From positions 434,001 to 498,000 of the forward strand of contig NZ_PGTC01000010.1 in the NCBI RefSeq assembly GCF_002786295.1: DNA of 64,000 nucleotides. The letters run 5' to 3'. The stretch is from Pseudooceanicola marinus (lineage in GTDB: Bacteria; Pseudomonadota; Alphaproteobacteria; Rhodobacterales; Rhodobacteraceae). Shown here piece by piece: positions 53,847 through 62,836 of the stretch (positions within the stretch are counted from its first letter, which is position 1; every line of letters starts with the position of its first letter). The notes beneath the pieces are model-generated. The model was not told where the DNA came from. It saw nothing but the letters and a program-made list of their open reading frames with translations, and made no database searches. The position numbers were made by a program, and so were the translations under genes.

Positions 53847-55824
53847 GGAAGGCGCGCCGGAACACGCCGACTTCATCGGCATCCGCCGCGCGGCCGCGAT
53901 TACGGGTGCGGTCGCGTTCCTGTTCCAGCGCCATGCGATCGGCGGTGCGGCCATCGGTGCGGAACTGCAGGTCGTGCAGATGCGCATAGATCCCGCCGTG
54001 CGCCATCAGCTCGTCATGGGAGCCATGGTCGGTGGCCCGGCCGCGATCCATCACCACGATCTGATCGGCGCCGCGCACCGTGGACAGGCGGTGCGCGATG
54101 ACCAGCGTCGTGCGGCCTTCCGCCAGCCGGTCCAGCGCCGCCTGCACCACGGCCTCGGATTGCGCATCCAGCGCCGAGGTTGCCTCGTCCAGCAGCAGGA
54201 TCGGCGTGTCGCGCAGCAGGGCGCGCGCGATGGCGACCCGCTGACGTTGGCCGCCCGACAGGGACGACCCGCGCGGGCCCACGGGCGTATCGAGGCCCTG
54301 AGGCAGCTTCTCGGCGAAGTCGCTGACATGGGCGGCGGCCAGCACCTCGGACAGACGGTCCTCGCTGACATCGGTGCGGCCCAGCAGGATGTTCTCGCGC
54401 AGGGTTTCGTCGAAGAGGGCGGCATCCTGCGACACGACGGAGAAGAGGCTGCGCAGGTCGGGCAGGGACATGGCCGAGACCGGCACGCCGTCGATCTCGA
54501 TCTTGCCGGAGGTCGGGTCGACCAGCCGGGTCAGCAGGTTGAAGACGGTGGACTTGCCCGCGCCCGACGCACCAACCAGCGCCGTGGTCTGCCCTGGCCG
54601 CGCGGTGAAGCTGAGCCCGTTCAGCACCGGCGTCTCGCCGTAGGACAGGTGGACATCGGTCAGGGTCACGCCCGGCATGCCCTTCGGCGGGGCGACGGGA
54701 TTGGCGGGGGAGACGAGGGTGGGCTTCGTCTCCATCAGCTCCTTGATCCGCTCCAGCGCGGCGGCGGCCACCTGCCAGGTGCCCGAAACGGAGCCCAGAC
54801 GCCGTAGCGGCTCGAAGGCGAAGCCGATGGCGGTGAAGAAGGACATGAACTGGCCCACGGTCTTCTCGCCGGCGATGATCTCGGAGCCGCCGAAGATCAG
54901 CACGCCGAGGAAGCCGAAGCCGGCCATGATGTCGATCATGCCGGGGATCGAGGCGGTGCCGATGGTGGAGCGGATCGAGGCGCGGACCAGGTCGTCAGTC
55001 AGGGCCCCGTATTGCCGCGACTGGTACTCCTCCAGGCGGTTCAGCTTCACCGGGACGATGCCGTGGAAGATTTCGTCCAGCCGGGTGGCCAGACGCGCGC
55101 CGAGGTCGCGCGCCTCGCGCGAACGGGCGCGGACGAAGCGTTGCACGATCATTGAGGGCGCCACGAGGACCGGCGCGCCGATCAGTGCCACGGCGGTCCA
55201 TTGCCAGTCCACCGAGATCGCCACGCCCATAAGGATCACCAGCGAGATCAGGTCGCGGCCCGCGCCGGTCAGGATGGCGGTCCAGACCCCGTTGACAGCG
55301 GCCACGTCCGCCTGCACCCGCTGGATCAGGAAGCCCGGCGGATGGGTCTGGTGAAAGGTGCCGTCCTGGCGCATCAGGTTGGCCAGCAGGTCCATGCGCA
55401 GATCCGCCGCGTTCAGCTGACCCACGCGCGCCAGCAGCGCCTTCTGCCCCATGGAGCTGAGCGCGCGAACGATGAAGATCGACAGGATGGCGGCGCCGAC
55501 CCAGCCGAGCGCCCCGGTCTGACCCTCGATGAAGACGGTGTCGAACATCGGCTTCATCATCCAGCTGAGCGCCCCCAGCATCGAGCCTTCCAGCGACATC
55601 AGCACGAAGGCGGCGATCAGCGCCCAGCTGTGCTTCTTCAGGTAGTTGACCCAAAGCCAGCGCGCCAGGATGCGGCCGGGCACATGGGCGTCCGTGCCGG
55701 GGACAGGCTTGCCGCCCATGGTCGGGGCGGCCTTGGAAGCCTTGTCGCCCTTGGCAGTCGGGCCGGGACGGCCTGTCGCGGCGCCGGCCGGGGCGGTGCT
55801 CTTCGGGGTCGTGTCGTCAGTCAT
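53827..55824 (-). CDS. ABC exporter, fused permease and ATPase (MsbA-like)
   Basis: A 665-residue half-exporter with the transmembrane domain first (about residues 50-370; six helices from LIAAFVLMSLEGSMLGALSW on) and the ATPase second: Walker A ALVGASGAGKST, signature LSGGQRQRVAIARALL, Walker B ILLLDEATSALDAQSE. The layout and length match MsbA/LipidA-type or peptide exporters, and such proteins act as homodimers. The first about 45 residues are low-complexity and Lys/Ala/Pro-rich. The start is the ATG at 55824, overlapping the phosphatase stop (ATGA); a GTG at 55833 is the alternative. The last 40 residues are charged. Confidence 0.93.
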   Translation of the reverse strand: MTDDTTPKSTAPAGAATGRPGPTAKGDKASKAAPTMGGKPVPGTDAHVPGRILARWLWVNYLKKHSWALIAAFVLMSLEGSMLGALSWMMKPMFDTVFIEGQTGALGWVGAAILSIFIVRALSSMGQKALLARVGQLNAADLRMDLLANLMRQDGTFHQTHPPGFLIQRVQADVAAVNGVWTAILTGAGRDLISLVILMGVAISVDWQWTAVALIGAPVLVAPSMIVQRFVRARSREARDLGARLATRLDEIFHGIVPVKLNRLEEYQSRQYGALTDDLVRASIRSTIGTASIPGMIDIMAGFGFLGVLIFGGSEIIAGEKTVGQFMSFFTAIGFAFEPLRRLGSVSGTWQVAAAALERIKELMETKPTLVSPANPVAPPKGMPGVTLTDVHLSYGETPVLNGLSFTARPGQTTALVGASGAGKSTVFNLLTRLVDPTSGKIEIDGVPVSAMSLPDLRSLFSVVSQDAALFDETLRENILLGRTDVSEDRLSEVLAAAHVSDFAEKLPQGLDTPVGPRGSSLSGGQRQRVAIARALLRDTPILLLDEATSALDAQSEAVVQAALDRLAEGRTTLVIAHRLSTVRGADQIVVMDRGRATDHGSHDELMAHGGIYAHLHDLQFRTDGRTADRMALEQERDRTRNRGRAADADEVGVFRRAFLRLFGG

Positions 55825-56504
55825 CTTCGCCACCAGGGTAGGGCGCGGAAGTCCGCCTTGATCCTGTCCGCATCATATTCGGTCCGTATCCAGTCCTCGA
55901 AGCCGATCGGCTCTCTCGCATTGCGCGCGGCGTAGACGTCGAGCAGGTGATCCAGCACGCCGGTCTTGCTCTTGCGGATGTGGATGTATTTCAGCGACAG
56001 CATCTTTCGGGCCTCTTCCACGGGGCGGCCTTCGATCACCATCAGGTAGATCGCCGAGGCCAAGCCTGCCCGGTCCGCCCCGGACTTGCAATGCATCACG
56101 AAGGGGCGGGGGATGGTGCGCAGGGTTTCGATGACCGCCAGCACTTCCTCCCGGCTCGGGGCCTTGCGGGCATGCAGCCGACGCGCGATCAGCGTCAGGC
56201 CCAGCTCGCGGCAGCTCTCGACCTCGGTCAGGTAATGCGCCGTCGGCTTGTCGCCGCGCAGGGTCAGCACATGGGTGATGCCCATGGCCTTCATCTTCGC
56301 GAAGCGTCTGTGGGTGGGATGGTTCGAGCGCCAGACGCCTGGGGCGATCTGGAAGAAGTTGGTCCACAGGATGCGCAGCGCGGCGTGATCGAACCAGAGG
56401 TTGTAGACATTCGCGCGCCGCCGCAGCTCGGGCGTGGAAAGATCTGTGTTGTAGTGGTCGCGCAGCTCGCGCTCAAACTTGCGGATCTTGTCAGCCAGTG
56501 TCAT
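55821..56504 (-). CDS. Tyrosine/dual-specificity phosphatase family protein
   Basis: A 227-residue cysteine phosphatase. The P-loop is MHCKSGADRAGLAS (His138, Cys139, Arg145), the HCxxGxxR motif of tyrosine and dual-specificity phosphatases. The region before it (GVWRSNHPTHRRFAKMKAMG) resembles the DSP/PTEN-like arrangement. The general-acid aspartate is not clearly placed; TEVESC or IARRLH are neighbours. No signal peptide: cytoplasmic. Start ATG at 56504. It overlaps the exporter gene and may dephosphorylate a lipid or phosphoprotein connected with the exported substrate, but that is conjecture. Related enzymes include PTEN-like phosphoinositide phosphatases. Confidence 0.85.
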   Translation of the reverse strand: MTLADKIRKFERELRDHYNTDLSTPELRRRANVYNLWFDHAALRILWTNFFQIAPGVWRSNHPTHRRFAKMKAMGITHVLTLRGDKPTAHYLTEVESCRELGLTLIARRLHARKAPSREEVLAVIETLRTIPRPFVMHCKSGADRAGLASAIYLMVIEGRPVEEARKMLSLKYIHIRKSKTGVLDHLLDVYAARNAREPIGFEDWIRTEYDADRIKADFRALPWWRR

Positions 56505-56865
56505 CCCGAACCCTTGTCTGTCAGTTCCGGCGTCCGTACCGGCGCGTCCCCGCGAAACCCGCCCCCATGTAGGCGAGCAGGGGCCGTCGCGCAAGCGTGG
56601 CGGCGTGACGTGGCGATCTGGCGGAGGAAAGCGGTACGGGGGCCGGGGAAGGGCGTGGGCAGGCCGGGGGCAGGGGGCTCTGCCCCCTCTTGAGCCTGCG
56701 GCTCAATTCACCCCCGGAGTATTTCGAACAAGGTGAAGACGGGGTCGGCGGCCCGCCGCAGGCGCAGCTGCCCATGAGCCGGAGGGGGTAGGCCGGACAA
56801 CGCGATAGGCGCCGGCCTGGCGGCGGGGCGCATGGGGTCGTGCAGCGCAGTCGGTCGGTGGCGTA
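56505..56865. other. Gene-free interval with repeat and hairpins
   Basis: About 360 bp between the phosphatase start and the end of the acidic-protein gene. It contains the hairpin pair and dispersed-repeat copy listed separately (56672-56745) and nothing with a reading frame of convincing length or start. The right half is rich in short inverted repeats. Confidence 0.6.
56672..56745 (+). repeat. Compound repeat: two hairpins plus dispersed repeat copy 2
   Basis: AGGGGGC-TCT-GCCCCCT (56672-56688) is followed by TTGAGCC-TGC-GGCTCAA (56690-56706) and then TTCACCCCCGGAGTATTT and GAACAAGGTGAAGACGGGG. TTCACC (56707-56712) can pair with GGTGAA (56732-56737). The last part is copy 2 of the dispersed repeat; the first part repeats the hairpin at 11010. 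Confidence 0.7.
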
Positions 56866-59439
56866 TCAGCCAGCGGCGCGTTTCTCGGGGCGGAAGCCGA
56901 TGCTGTCGGAAACGGTGAAGCGCCCGGCCTCGGCCTTGCGGATCTTGCCGTCGCGCAGCAGCTGGCCGAAGGCGCGAAGCCCGTCCTCGCGAGAGTATTC
57001 ATCGGGGGCCAGGGTCTTCACCCGGGTCATCAGCTGTGGCCGCGAGAACAGAGGCTGGCCTTCCAGGAAGCACATGTAGGAGGCCGCGGCCTCCAGCAGG
57101 TCCCCCAGGGAACTGGCGCCAACCGAGGCGGCGTAATCCTCAAAGCTCTCCTCCGGGGTGCGGGCCGGGGCCTGCGGGGCGGTCGCGGCCTCGCGCCGTT
57201 GCTCCGCGCTGTCATGGCGGGCCAGGTCGGCCACCGAGATGCGGCGCGGGCGGACCGGGCCGCGCGGGGCGGCGGAGACGTCCACGCGTTGCTCTGCCAC
57301 CAGTTTCAGTGGCGCCGGGCGGCTGTCCAGGCGCCGGGCGGGGGCGGTGCCTTGGTGCGCGATCGCCGGGCGGCGCGGGCGCACGACCTGGGCCAGGTCC
57401 TCGCGATAGGCATCGGTAGTGTCCTCGCGCGCGGCAAAATCCGAGCCGGCGGCCTTCTCGGCCTTCTTCGCGGCCACGGCGGCGCGCAGATGCGCCAGGG
57501 CGGAGCGACGCCGGGTGCTGTCTTCCTGCTCGAAATGGTGATCCGTCTCGCGCAGGATGCGGTCCATCTGGGCGGAATGATCGGCGGCGCGCAGCGTATC
57601 GCGGGCGGCCGGACGGGGGCGCGCGGTCGGGGCCTGGGCTGCCGTCGTGCTGTCTTCTTCGGGGGCGGCGTCCTCGTCCGCGACCTCTGCCGTCAACTCA
57701 CCCGCCATCGGATCGTCCGTCAGATGGTCGTCTGCCGTCAGGTCGACTGCCGGCGCGTCCTCGTCCATCTCCTCGGGCGAGACGCCGGTGGCGGCGTTGC
57801 TGCTGGCGATCTCGTCTTCCAGCGCGGCCAGTTCGCGCTGCAGCTCGGCCTCTTCCTCGGGCGAGAGGGTGCTTTCTTCCGGGGCGACATCCGGACGCCG
57901 CTTCACCTTCACCACGCGGGCCATGACACGCGGGGCGCTGTTGAGATCGCTGTCTTCGCCGTCGTCGGAGAAGAGGGAATCGGCACCTTCACCGTCCTCG
58001 GGCAGGTCATCCTCGGCCTCGGCGGCGCCGATGGTCGAGGAGAAGGCGGCCTCTTCGTCCGCGATCGGCGGCAGCGGGGCGCTGTCCCCGTCCTGCGGGG
58101 GCACGACGGTCGCGGGCGCGTCCAGGCTCTCGGCCAGAGCACGGCGGCTGGCGACCACGTCGCGGATGCGCTGCAGTTTCAGCGCGACATCGGTGACGTC
58201 GGGACGGGCCGGGGCGACGGGCAGGTCTTCGGCCTCCCGGGCGCGGGCGGCATCAATGGCGTCAGCGGCCTCGGCGATGGAATCCTGGCCCTCGCCCGCG
58301 GGGGTCAGATCGGGCAATTCGATCGTTTCATCCGCCTTGGGCGCGTCGCCGACCAGGATGGCGTCCTCGGTGCCTTCGACCGCGGAGGACGCGTCCATCT
58401 CCGAAAGGGCGGCGTCGAGCGGCGCAGGGGATGTCTCGGCGCGCAGGTCATCCTCGTCGGGCGCCACAAGCTCGGGGGCGTTGAAGGTGGTCTCCGTGTC
58501 GTCGGCGTCTGCCGTCAGCGGTGTATCGAGCAGCAGCGCGTCCAGCGCCTGCTCCTCCGGGGCCGCGCCCTCGGTGTCGGCCAGAAGCGTGTCGAGCGAC
58601 TCGCTCTCTTCGACCGGAGTCTCGATCTGGGCGCTGTCGTCTGCCGCGATGGCGTTCACGGTCGGCGCCGCATCCAGAAGACCGTCTCCGGCTTCCTGCG
58701 CGATCTCGTCGTCCTGGGGGGCGGGCGCCCCGGCCTCGGGCGCGGTCGTCAGGAGATCGGCCGTTTCAATCGGGGGTTCGAGGGCGTCGGCCGGGGAAGA
58801 TGCTGCGGTTTCGGTCGACTCGGGGTCGGACGGCTCGGTGTCACGCTGGTCGGTTTGGGGGACCGTCTCGGTGATCTCTGCCACGGCTTCGCTGTCCGCC
58901 TGCGGCAGGTCTTCTGCCGGCGTCTCGGGGACCTGTGTCTCGTCGGTCTCGGCGCGGGGCGGAGCCGAGGCCAGCAGGGCGGCGCCGCCGGCGGCGGCCA
59001 GGGCTGCGGCGATGCGCGGGGCACGTTGCGGCTGCGGCGCGGGGCCGTCTTCGTCGTCCTCGTCGGGGCGTTCGGCGGCAGGAGCCGGGGTCCCGCTGTC
59101 GGCCCGCGTCTCGGGCTGCGGCGCAGGCTTGGGGCGGGCTGCCGTGCCCTGCGCGGGGTTCTGGGTCACGGGGGCGGCCTGCTGCGCGTCGGGGCTGAGG
59201 ACGATATTGCCGTCCTCGCTGCGGGCGGTCACCCGTCGCGAGATGCTGCGCTCGGCCAGGCGGGCCAGCATGTCGGCATCGGGGGTGGGCGGCTCGGCGC
59301 CGAAATAGCGGTCATCGGCGGCCAGGTCGCGGAAGTACTCGGCAATGGCCTTCATCGTGTCGAAAGCATCGTCGAACCCCTCAAGGGTACAGGAGAACGT
59401 CCCGTAGGAAACCGTGAGGATCTTGTTCGACTCGACCAC
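56866..59439 (-). CDS. Large acidic protein of unknown function
   Basis: An 857-residue protein. Residues 1-75 (ILTVSYGTFSCTLEGFDDAF, then AIAEYFRDLAADDRYFGAEP) form a conserved N-terminal domain seen in many related genomes. Residues about 90-700 are dominated by Ala, Asp, Glu, Thr and Pro, probably disordered. The last about 95 residues (AASVGASSLGDLLEAAASYM, then EDGLRAFGQLLRDGKIRK) look like a helical, possibly winged-helix domain. No signal peptide, membrane helix or known motif is visible. Homologues in databases carry misleading names such as lipoprotein or CheA-like; nothing in the sequence supports those. It is a single gene, divergent from the thiamine pyrophosphokinase gene. Confidence 0.85.
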   Translation of the reverse strand: MVESNKILTVSYGTFSCTLEGFDDAFDTMKAIAEYFRDLAADDRYFGAEPPTPDADMLARLAERSISRRVTARSEDGNIVLSPDAQQAAPVTQNPAQGTAARPKPAPQPETRADSGTPAPAAERPDEDDEDGPAPQPQRAPRIAAALAAAGGAALLASAPPRAETDETQVPETPAEDLPQADSEAVAEITETVPQTDQRDTEPSDPESTETAASSPADALEPPIETADLLTTAPEAGAPAPQDDEIAQEAGDGLLDAAPTVNAIAADDSAQIETPVEESESLDTLLADTEGAAPEEQALDALLLDTPLTADADDTETTFNAPELVAPDEDDLRAETSPAPLDAALSEMDASSAVEGTEDAILVGDAPKADETIELPDLTPAGEGQDSIAEAADAIDAARAREAEDLPVAPARPDVTDVALKLQRIRDVVASRRALAESLDAPATVVPPQDGDSAPLPPIADEEAAFSSTIGAAEAEDDLPEDGEGADSLFSDDGEDSDLNSAPRVMARVVKVKRRPDVAPEESTLSPEEEAELQRELAALEDEIASSNAATGVSPEEMDEDAPAVDLTADDHLTDDPMAGELTAEVADEDAAPEEDSTTAAQAPTARPRPAARDTLRAADHSAQMDRILRETDHHFEQEDSTRRRSALAHLRAAVAAKKAEKAAGSDFAAREDTTDAYREDLAQVVRPRRPAIAHQGTAPARRLDSRPAPLKLVAEQRVDVSAAPRGPVRPRRISVADLARHDSAEQRREAATAPQAPARTPEESFEDYAASVGASSLGDLLEAAASYMCFLEGQPLFSRPQLMTRVKTLAPDEYSREDGLRAFGQLLRDGKIRKAEAGRFTVSDSIGFRPEKRAAG

Positions 59440-59607
59440 TTTACTTCTCGCTCATTCTGGCGCTACCGACCCTGCGACCCGGTCCGACCGGGGCGAGATG
59501 GCGCTTGCTTGGACTCAGGGATGAGACACAACCCGCCCGAATCTAAGGTGCAGAAGGTTTCATTTTGTGACGATATTGTGGTTTCTGTCGAATCCAGGGG
59601 GAATTAC

Positions 59608-60300
59608 ATGGGTCTAGATGCGGTGGTGACAAGCCCGCGGGCCGTGGCCCTGGTCGGCGGTGGCGGTGTGCCCGAGGCGGTGCTGGACCGGATCCTGGCG
59701 CTGACCGGGCCGGTGGTCGGCGCCGATGGCGGGGCAGCGGCACTGCTGGCGCGGGGGGTGTCGCCCGACGCGGTGGTGGGCGACATGGACAGCCTGGCGC
59801 CGCCGGTACGGGCCCAGGTGCCTGGTGCCCGGGTCCATCACATCCCCGAGCAGGCCAGCACGGATTTCGAGAAATGCCTGACCCGAATCGCGGCGCCGCT
59901 GGTGCTGGGCACCGGTTTTCTCGGCCCGCGCGCCGATCACATGCTGGCGGCGCTGTCGGTGCTGACGACCCATCCTGACCGCCGCTGCCTGCTGGCCAGC
60001 GACAGTGACGTGGCCTTTCTCGCCCCGCCGGAACTGCGGCTTTCGCGGCCTGCGGGCGAACGCCTGTCACTCTTTCCCATGGGGGCCGTCACGGGACAGT
60101 CGGAGGGACTGGAGTGGCCGATCGAGGGGCTGTCCTTCGCCCCGGACGGCCAGATCGGGACGTCGAACCGGGTCACCGGCCCGGTGCGGCTGCGTTTCGA
60201 CGCGCCGGCGATGATCGTCATACTGCCGGTGGCGGCGCTGGAGGATGCGGTAGTGGCGCTTGCCGGCTCGCCCGCGCGATGGCCCGCTCGCGCAGGATGA
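59608..60300 (+). CDS. thiN: Thiamine diphosphokinase
   Basis: Pyrophosphorylates thiamine to thiamine diphosphate with ATP. The 230-residue protein carries GADGGAAALLARG (39-51), VVGDMDS (56-62), STDFEKCLTRI (84-94) and GPRADHMLAALSVL, the family's metal, ATP and thiamine site segments. AGGGGG lies 7 bases before the ATG at 59608; an ATG at 59521 is far upstream and has no ribosome site. The final 83 bp overlap the convergent EamA gene, an unusually long antisense overlap, yet the C terminus (PAMIVILPVAALEDAV) still matches the family. No TPP riboswitch is visible upstream. Confidence 0.88.
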   Translation: MGLDAVVTSPRAVALVGGGGVPEAVLDRILALTGPVVGADGGAAALLARGVSPDAVVGDMDSLAPPVRAQVPGARVHHIPEQASTDFEKCLTRIAAPLVLGTGFLGPRADHMLAALSVLTTHPDRRCLLASDSDVAFLAPPELRLSRPAGERLSLFPMGAVTGQSEGLEWPIEGLSFAPDGQIGTSNRVTGPVRLRFDAPAMIVILPVAALEDAVVALAGSPARWPARAG

Positions 60301-61165
60301 TGTAGAGGCCGGCGGCGATGGTCACCACGATCCCGGCCAGGGCCAGGCCGTCGGGGAAATCGCGGAAGATCAGCCAGCCGATCAGGGTCGCCACGGGGAT
60401 CTCCAGGTATTGCATCGGGGCCAGGGTGGCGGAGGGCGCATAGCGCAGGCTGGCCGCCATCAGCAGGTGCCCGAAAGAGCCGATCAGCCCGATGGCCAGG
60501 ATCAGTAGCCAGCTTCCGGGATCTGGGGCCACCATGGTCAGCGGGGCGAGGCCGGCCCAGTGGCCGAGCCCGATCACGGGTGCGAGGATCGCCACGGCCA
60601 TCACCCCGCTCAGCCCCTGCATCCCGATCGGCGCGATGTCCTTGGCCATCTGCCGTGTCGACAGCATGAAGAGCGAAAAGAGCACCGCCACCCCGAGCGG
60701 CAGAAGCGCAGGCCAACCGACCTCGGCGAAGGAGGGCTGGACGACCAGCAAGGTCCCGACGAACCCGACGGCGCAGGCGGCCAGGCGACGCGGGCCGACC
60801 TCCTCGTCCAGCACGAACCAGCCCAGCAGGAGCATCAGGAAGGGCATGACGAAGGCGATGGCCACCGCGTCCGCCAGAGGCAGGTACAGAAGGGCGGTGA
60901 ACATGCAAAAGATCCCGCCCATGTGGAACAGCGTCCGGTAGAGCGTGAACCGCAGGACCCGCGGGCTAAGCCCGCGCAGCTCGCCTCGCCACAGGGCGAC
61001 GGGGCCGAGAAAGATCATCTGCGCCAGGAAACGAAACAGCAGCAGCTGCATCACCGGCAGCACCCCGCCCAGCAATTTGGCGATGGAATCGCCCAGGGGC
61101 GCCAGCACGCAGAAACCCAGCATGAGGGAAATGCCCAGGAGCGGGCGGTCGAGATCCTTGGTCAT
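60218..61165 (-). CDS. EamA/DMT-family transporter
   Basis: A 315-residue drug/metabolite transporter with ten predicted helices in two EamA repeats, the first from LLGISLMLGFCVLAPLGDSI and the second from LLPLGVAVLFSLFMLSTRQM. Glycine-rich motifs such as FVMPFLMLLLGWFVLDEEVG match the family signature. The C terminus has a proline-rich tail (HPPAPPPAV) encoded in the overlap with thiN. The substrate cannot be predicted. Single gene; start ATG at 61165. Confidence 0.9.
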   Translation of the reverse strand: MTKDLDRPLLGISLMLGFCVLAPLGDSIAKLLGGVLPVMQLLLFRFLAQMIFLGPVALWRGELRGLSPRVLRFTLYRTLFHMGGIFCMFTALLYLPLADAVAIAFVMPFLMLLLGWFVLDEEVGPRRLAACAVGFVGTLLVVQPSFAEVGWPALLPLGVAVLFSLFMLSTRQMAKDIAPIGMQGLSGVMAVAILAPVIGLGHWAGLAPLTMVAPDPGSWLLILAIGLIGSFGHLLMAASLRYAPSATLAPMQYLEIPVATLIGWLIFRDFPDGLALAGIVVTIAAGLYIILRERAIARASRQAPLPHPPAPPPAV

Positions 61166-61257
61166 GGCGCGACGCTAGGGGGCGTTCCGCGGAATGTCCA
61201 TTGTCCAGCGCGTTTGCGGGGGAAGGGGGCGGCGTTGGTATCGGCCTGGCGGCCGAT

Positions 61258-61301
61258 GGCCTCCGGCGGGAGTACTTGGAACAAGGTGAAGAAGGGGGGC
61301 G
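61258..61301 (+). repeat. Dispersed intergenic repeat, copy 3
   Basis: CCTCCGGCGGGAGTACTTGG followed by AACAAGGTGAAGAAGGGG. It matches copy 2 over AACAAGGTGAAGA and is the longest clean copy. Confidence 0.65.
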
Positions 61302-61390
61302 GCGTCCAGGCTGGTCAGCGGTCCGAGGACGGAGACCTGCCACGCTCGGGGAGGAGAAAGAGGCCGCCTTTCCGGGCGCCGTTCTGCCTG

Positions 61391-61436
61391 GGTTATCTGG
61401 CTGGAAATATCCGGGAGTCTTCGGAACGAAGACGGG
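61391..61436 (+). repeat. Dispersed intergenic repeat, copy 4 (short form)
   Basis: GGCTGGAAATATCCGGGAGT followed by CTTCGGAACGAAGACGGGG. The AAGGTG portion is missing, leaving GGAAC directly joined to GAAGACGGGG. GGAAATATCC is the reverse complement of the GGATATTTCC of copy 1. Confidence 0.5.
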
Positions 61437-61465
61437 GGCAAGGCCCCATCTTCCAGCCTTTCGCC

Positions 61466-62836
61466 TCAGCAGTTGGGCACGTTCACAGCCAGGCCGCCCA
61501 GCGAGGTTTCCTTGTAGTGCTCGTGCATGTCGCGGCCCGTCTGGCGCATGGTCTCGATACAGGCGTCCAGCGGCACGAAATGGCGCCCGTCGCCGCGCAG
61601 GGCCAGCGAGGCCGCCGAGACCGCCTTGATGGCGCCCAGCCCGTTGCGCTCGATGCAGGGCACCTGGACGAGGCCCGCCACCGGATCGCAGGTCATGCCG
61701 AGGTGGTGCTCCAGCGCGATCTCGGCGGCGTTCTCGATCTGCTCCGGCGTGCCGCCCATCACGGCGCAGAGGCCCGCGGCGGCCATGGCGGCAGCGCTGC
61801 CCACCTCGGCCTGGCAGCCCGCCTCGGCGCCCGAGATCGAGGCGTTGTATTTCACCAGCCCGCCGATGGCGGCGGCGGTCAGCATGAATTCGGTGATTTT
61901 CGAGGGTGTCGCCGTGGGCACATGGGTCAGCCAGTATTTCATCACCGCCGGCATCACGCCCGCCGCACCGTTTGTGGGCGCCGTCACCACTTGGCCTCCG
62001 GCGGCGTTTTCCTCATTCACCGCCATGGCGTAGCAGCTGATCCAGTCGTTCACCACGTGGGGCGGCGCCAGGTTGCGGCCCGCTTCTTCCTTCAGCGCCT
62101 CGTGGATGGCGCGGGCGCGGCGGCGCACGGCGAGGCCACCGGGCAGCAGACCGTCGCTGTCGAGGCCGCGGTCGATGCAATCCGACATCACCTTCCAGAT
62201 CTGGCCAACGCCCGTGCTGACGTCCGGGCGGCCGCGCGCGGCCTCGTTTGCGGCCTTCATCTGGGCGATGGTCAGCCCAGAGGCGCGGGCCATCTCCAGC
62301 ATCTCTGCGGCGGAATGGAAGGGGTAGGGGATCGGCGCGCCCGGCGCCTTGTCCTCGCCCGCCGCCAGTTCGGCCTCGGTCAGGACAAAGCCGCCGCCCA
62401 CGGAATAGTAGACCTCCGACAGGATCACGTCGCCCTGGCCATCCAGGGCCATCAGTTTCATTCCGTTGGGGTGGCCCGGCAGTGCCTCGTCATAGTCGAA
62501 GAGCATGTCGCGCGCCGGCTCGAAGGCCATCGGCGGCAGGCCGTCGGGCGTGACCTCGCCGGTCTCGGCGATCCGGGTCAGCGCCGTCTCGGCCTTCTCG
62601 TTGTCGTAGGTGACCGGTTCGAACCCCGCCAGGCCGAGGATCGTCGCCCGGTCCGTCGCATGCCCCTTGCCGGTGAAGGCCAGCGAGCCGTGCAGCGAGG
62701 CGCGCAGGCCCTTCGCCTCGAAGGGCGCTTCGCGCAGCCGGTCGAGGAAACGCGCGGCGGCCACCATCGGCCCCATGGTATGGGACGAAGACGGGCCGAT
62801 GCCGATCTTGAAGATCTCGAAGACGGAAAGGAACAT
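61466..62836 (-). CDS. sdaA: L-serine ammonia-lyase (iron-sulfur type)
   Basis: Deaminates serine to pyruvate and ammonia with a [4Fe-4S] cluster. The 456-residue single-chain enzyme has an N-terminal beta domain (SVFEIFKIGIGPSSSHTMGP) and a C-terminal alpha domain. The three cluster cysteines are near 341 (GAEAGCQAEVG), 382 (GMTCDPVAG) and 393 (VPCIERN). PTNGAAGVMPAVMKYW is the catalytic-loop stretch. AGGGG precedes the ATG at 62836; a longer frame upstream is not coding. It is divergent from xseA. Confidence 0.96.
   Translation of the reverse strand: MFLSVFEIFKIGIGPSSSHTMGPMVAAARFLDRLREAPFEAKGLRASLHGSLAFTGKGHATDRATILGLAGFEPVTYDNEKAETALTRIAETGEVTPDGLPPMAFEPARDMLFDYDEALPGHPNGMKLMALDGQGDVILSEVYYSVGGGFVLTEAELAAGEDKAPGAPIPYPFHSAAEMLEMARASGLTIAQMKAANEAARGRPDVSTGVGQIWKVMSDCIDRGLDSDGLLPGGLAVRRRARAIHEALKEEAGRNLAPPHVVNDWISCYAMAVNEENAAGGQVVTAPTNGAAGVMPAVMKYWLTHVPTATPSKITEFMLTAAAIGGLVKYNASISGAEAGCQAEVGSAAAMAAAGLCAVMGGTPEQIENAAEIALEHHLGMTCDPVAGLVQVPCIERNGLGAIKAVSAASLALRGDGRHFVPLDACIETMRQTGRDMHEHYKETSLGGLAVNVPNC

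Larger units (their letters stand above)
61166..61465. other. Intergenic interval with two dispersed-repeat copies
   Basis: Three hundred base pairs between the EamA gene and the end of sdaA. Two copies of the dispersed repeat occupy much of it, with short stems around each. Open frames here are not convincing. Confidence 0.6.

Noticed and set aside
53310-53987. Extension of the ygfZ frame upstream of 53309.
   Set aside because: It reads across the divergent GT2 gene and into the ABC exporter region; the standard YgfZ N terminus begins at 53309.
56866-59439. The repetitive Ala/Asp/Glu stretches of the acidic protein as a possible DNA repeat or CRISPR-like array.
   Set aside because: The repetition is at amino-acid composition level, without a regular DNA unit or spacer pattern.
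57199-59607. A long N-terminal extension of the thiamine pyrophosphokinase frame.
   Set aside because: It lies opposite the acidic-protein gene and its residues do not look like a protein; the SD-preceded ATG at 59608 gives the normal start.
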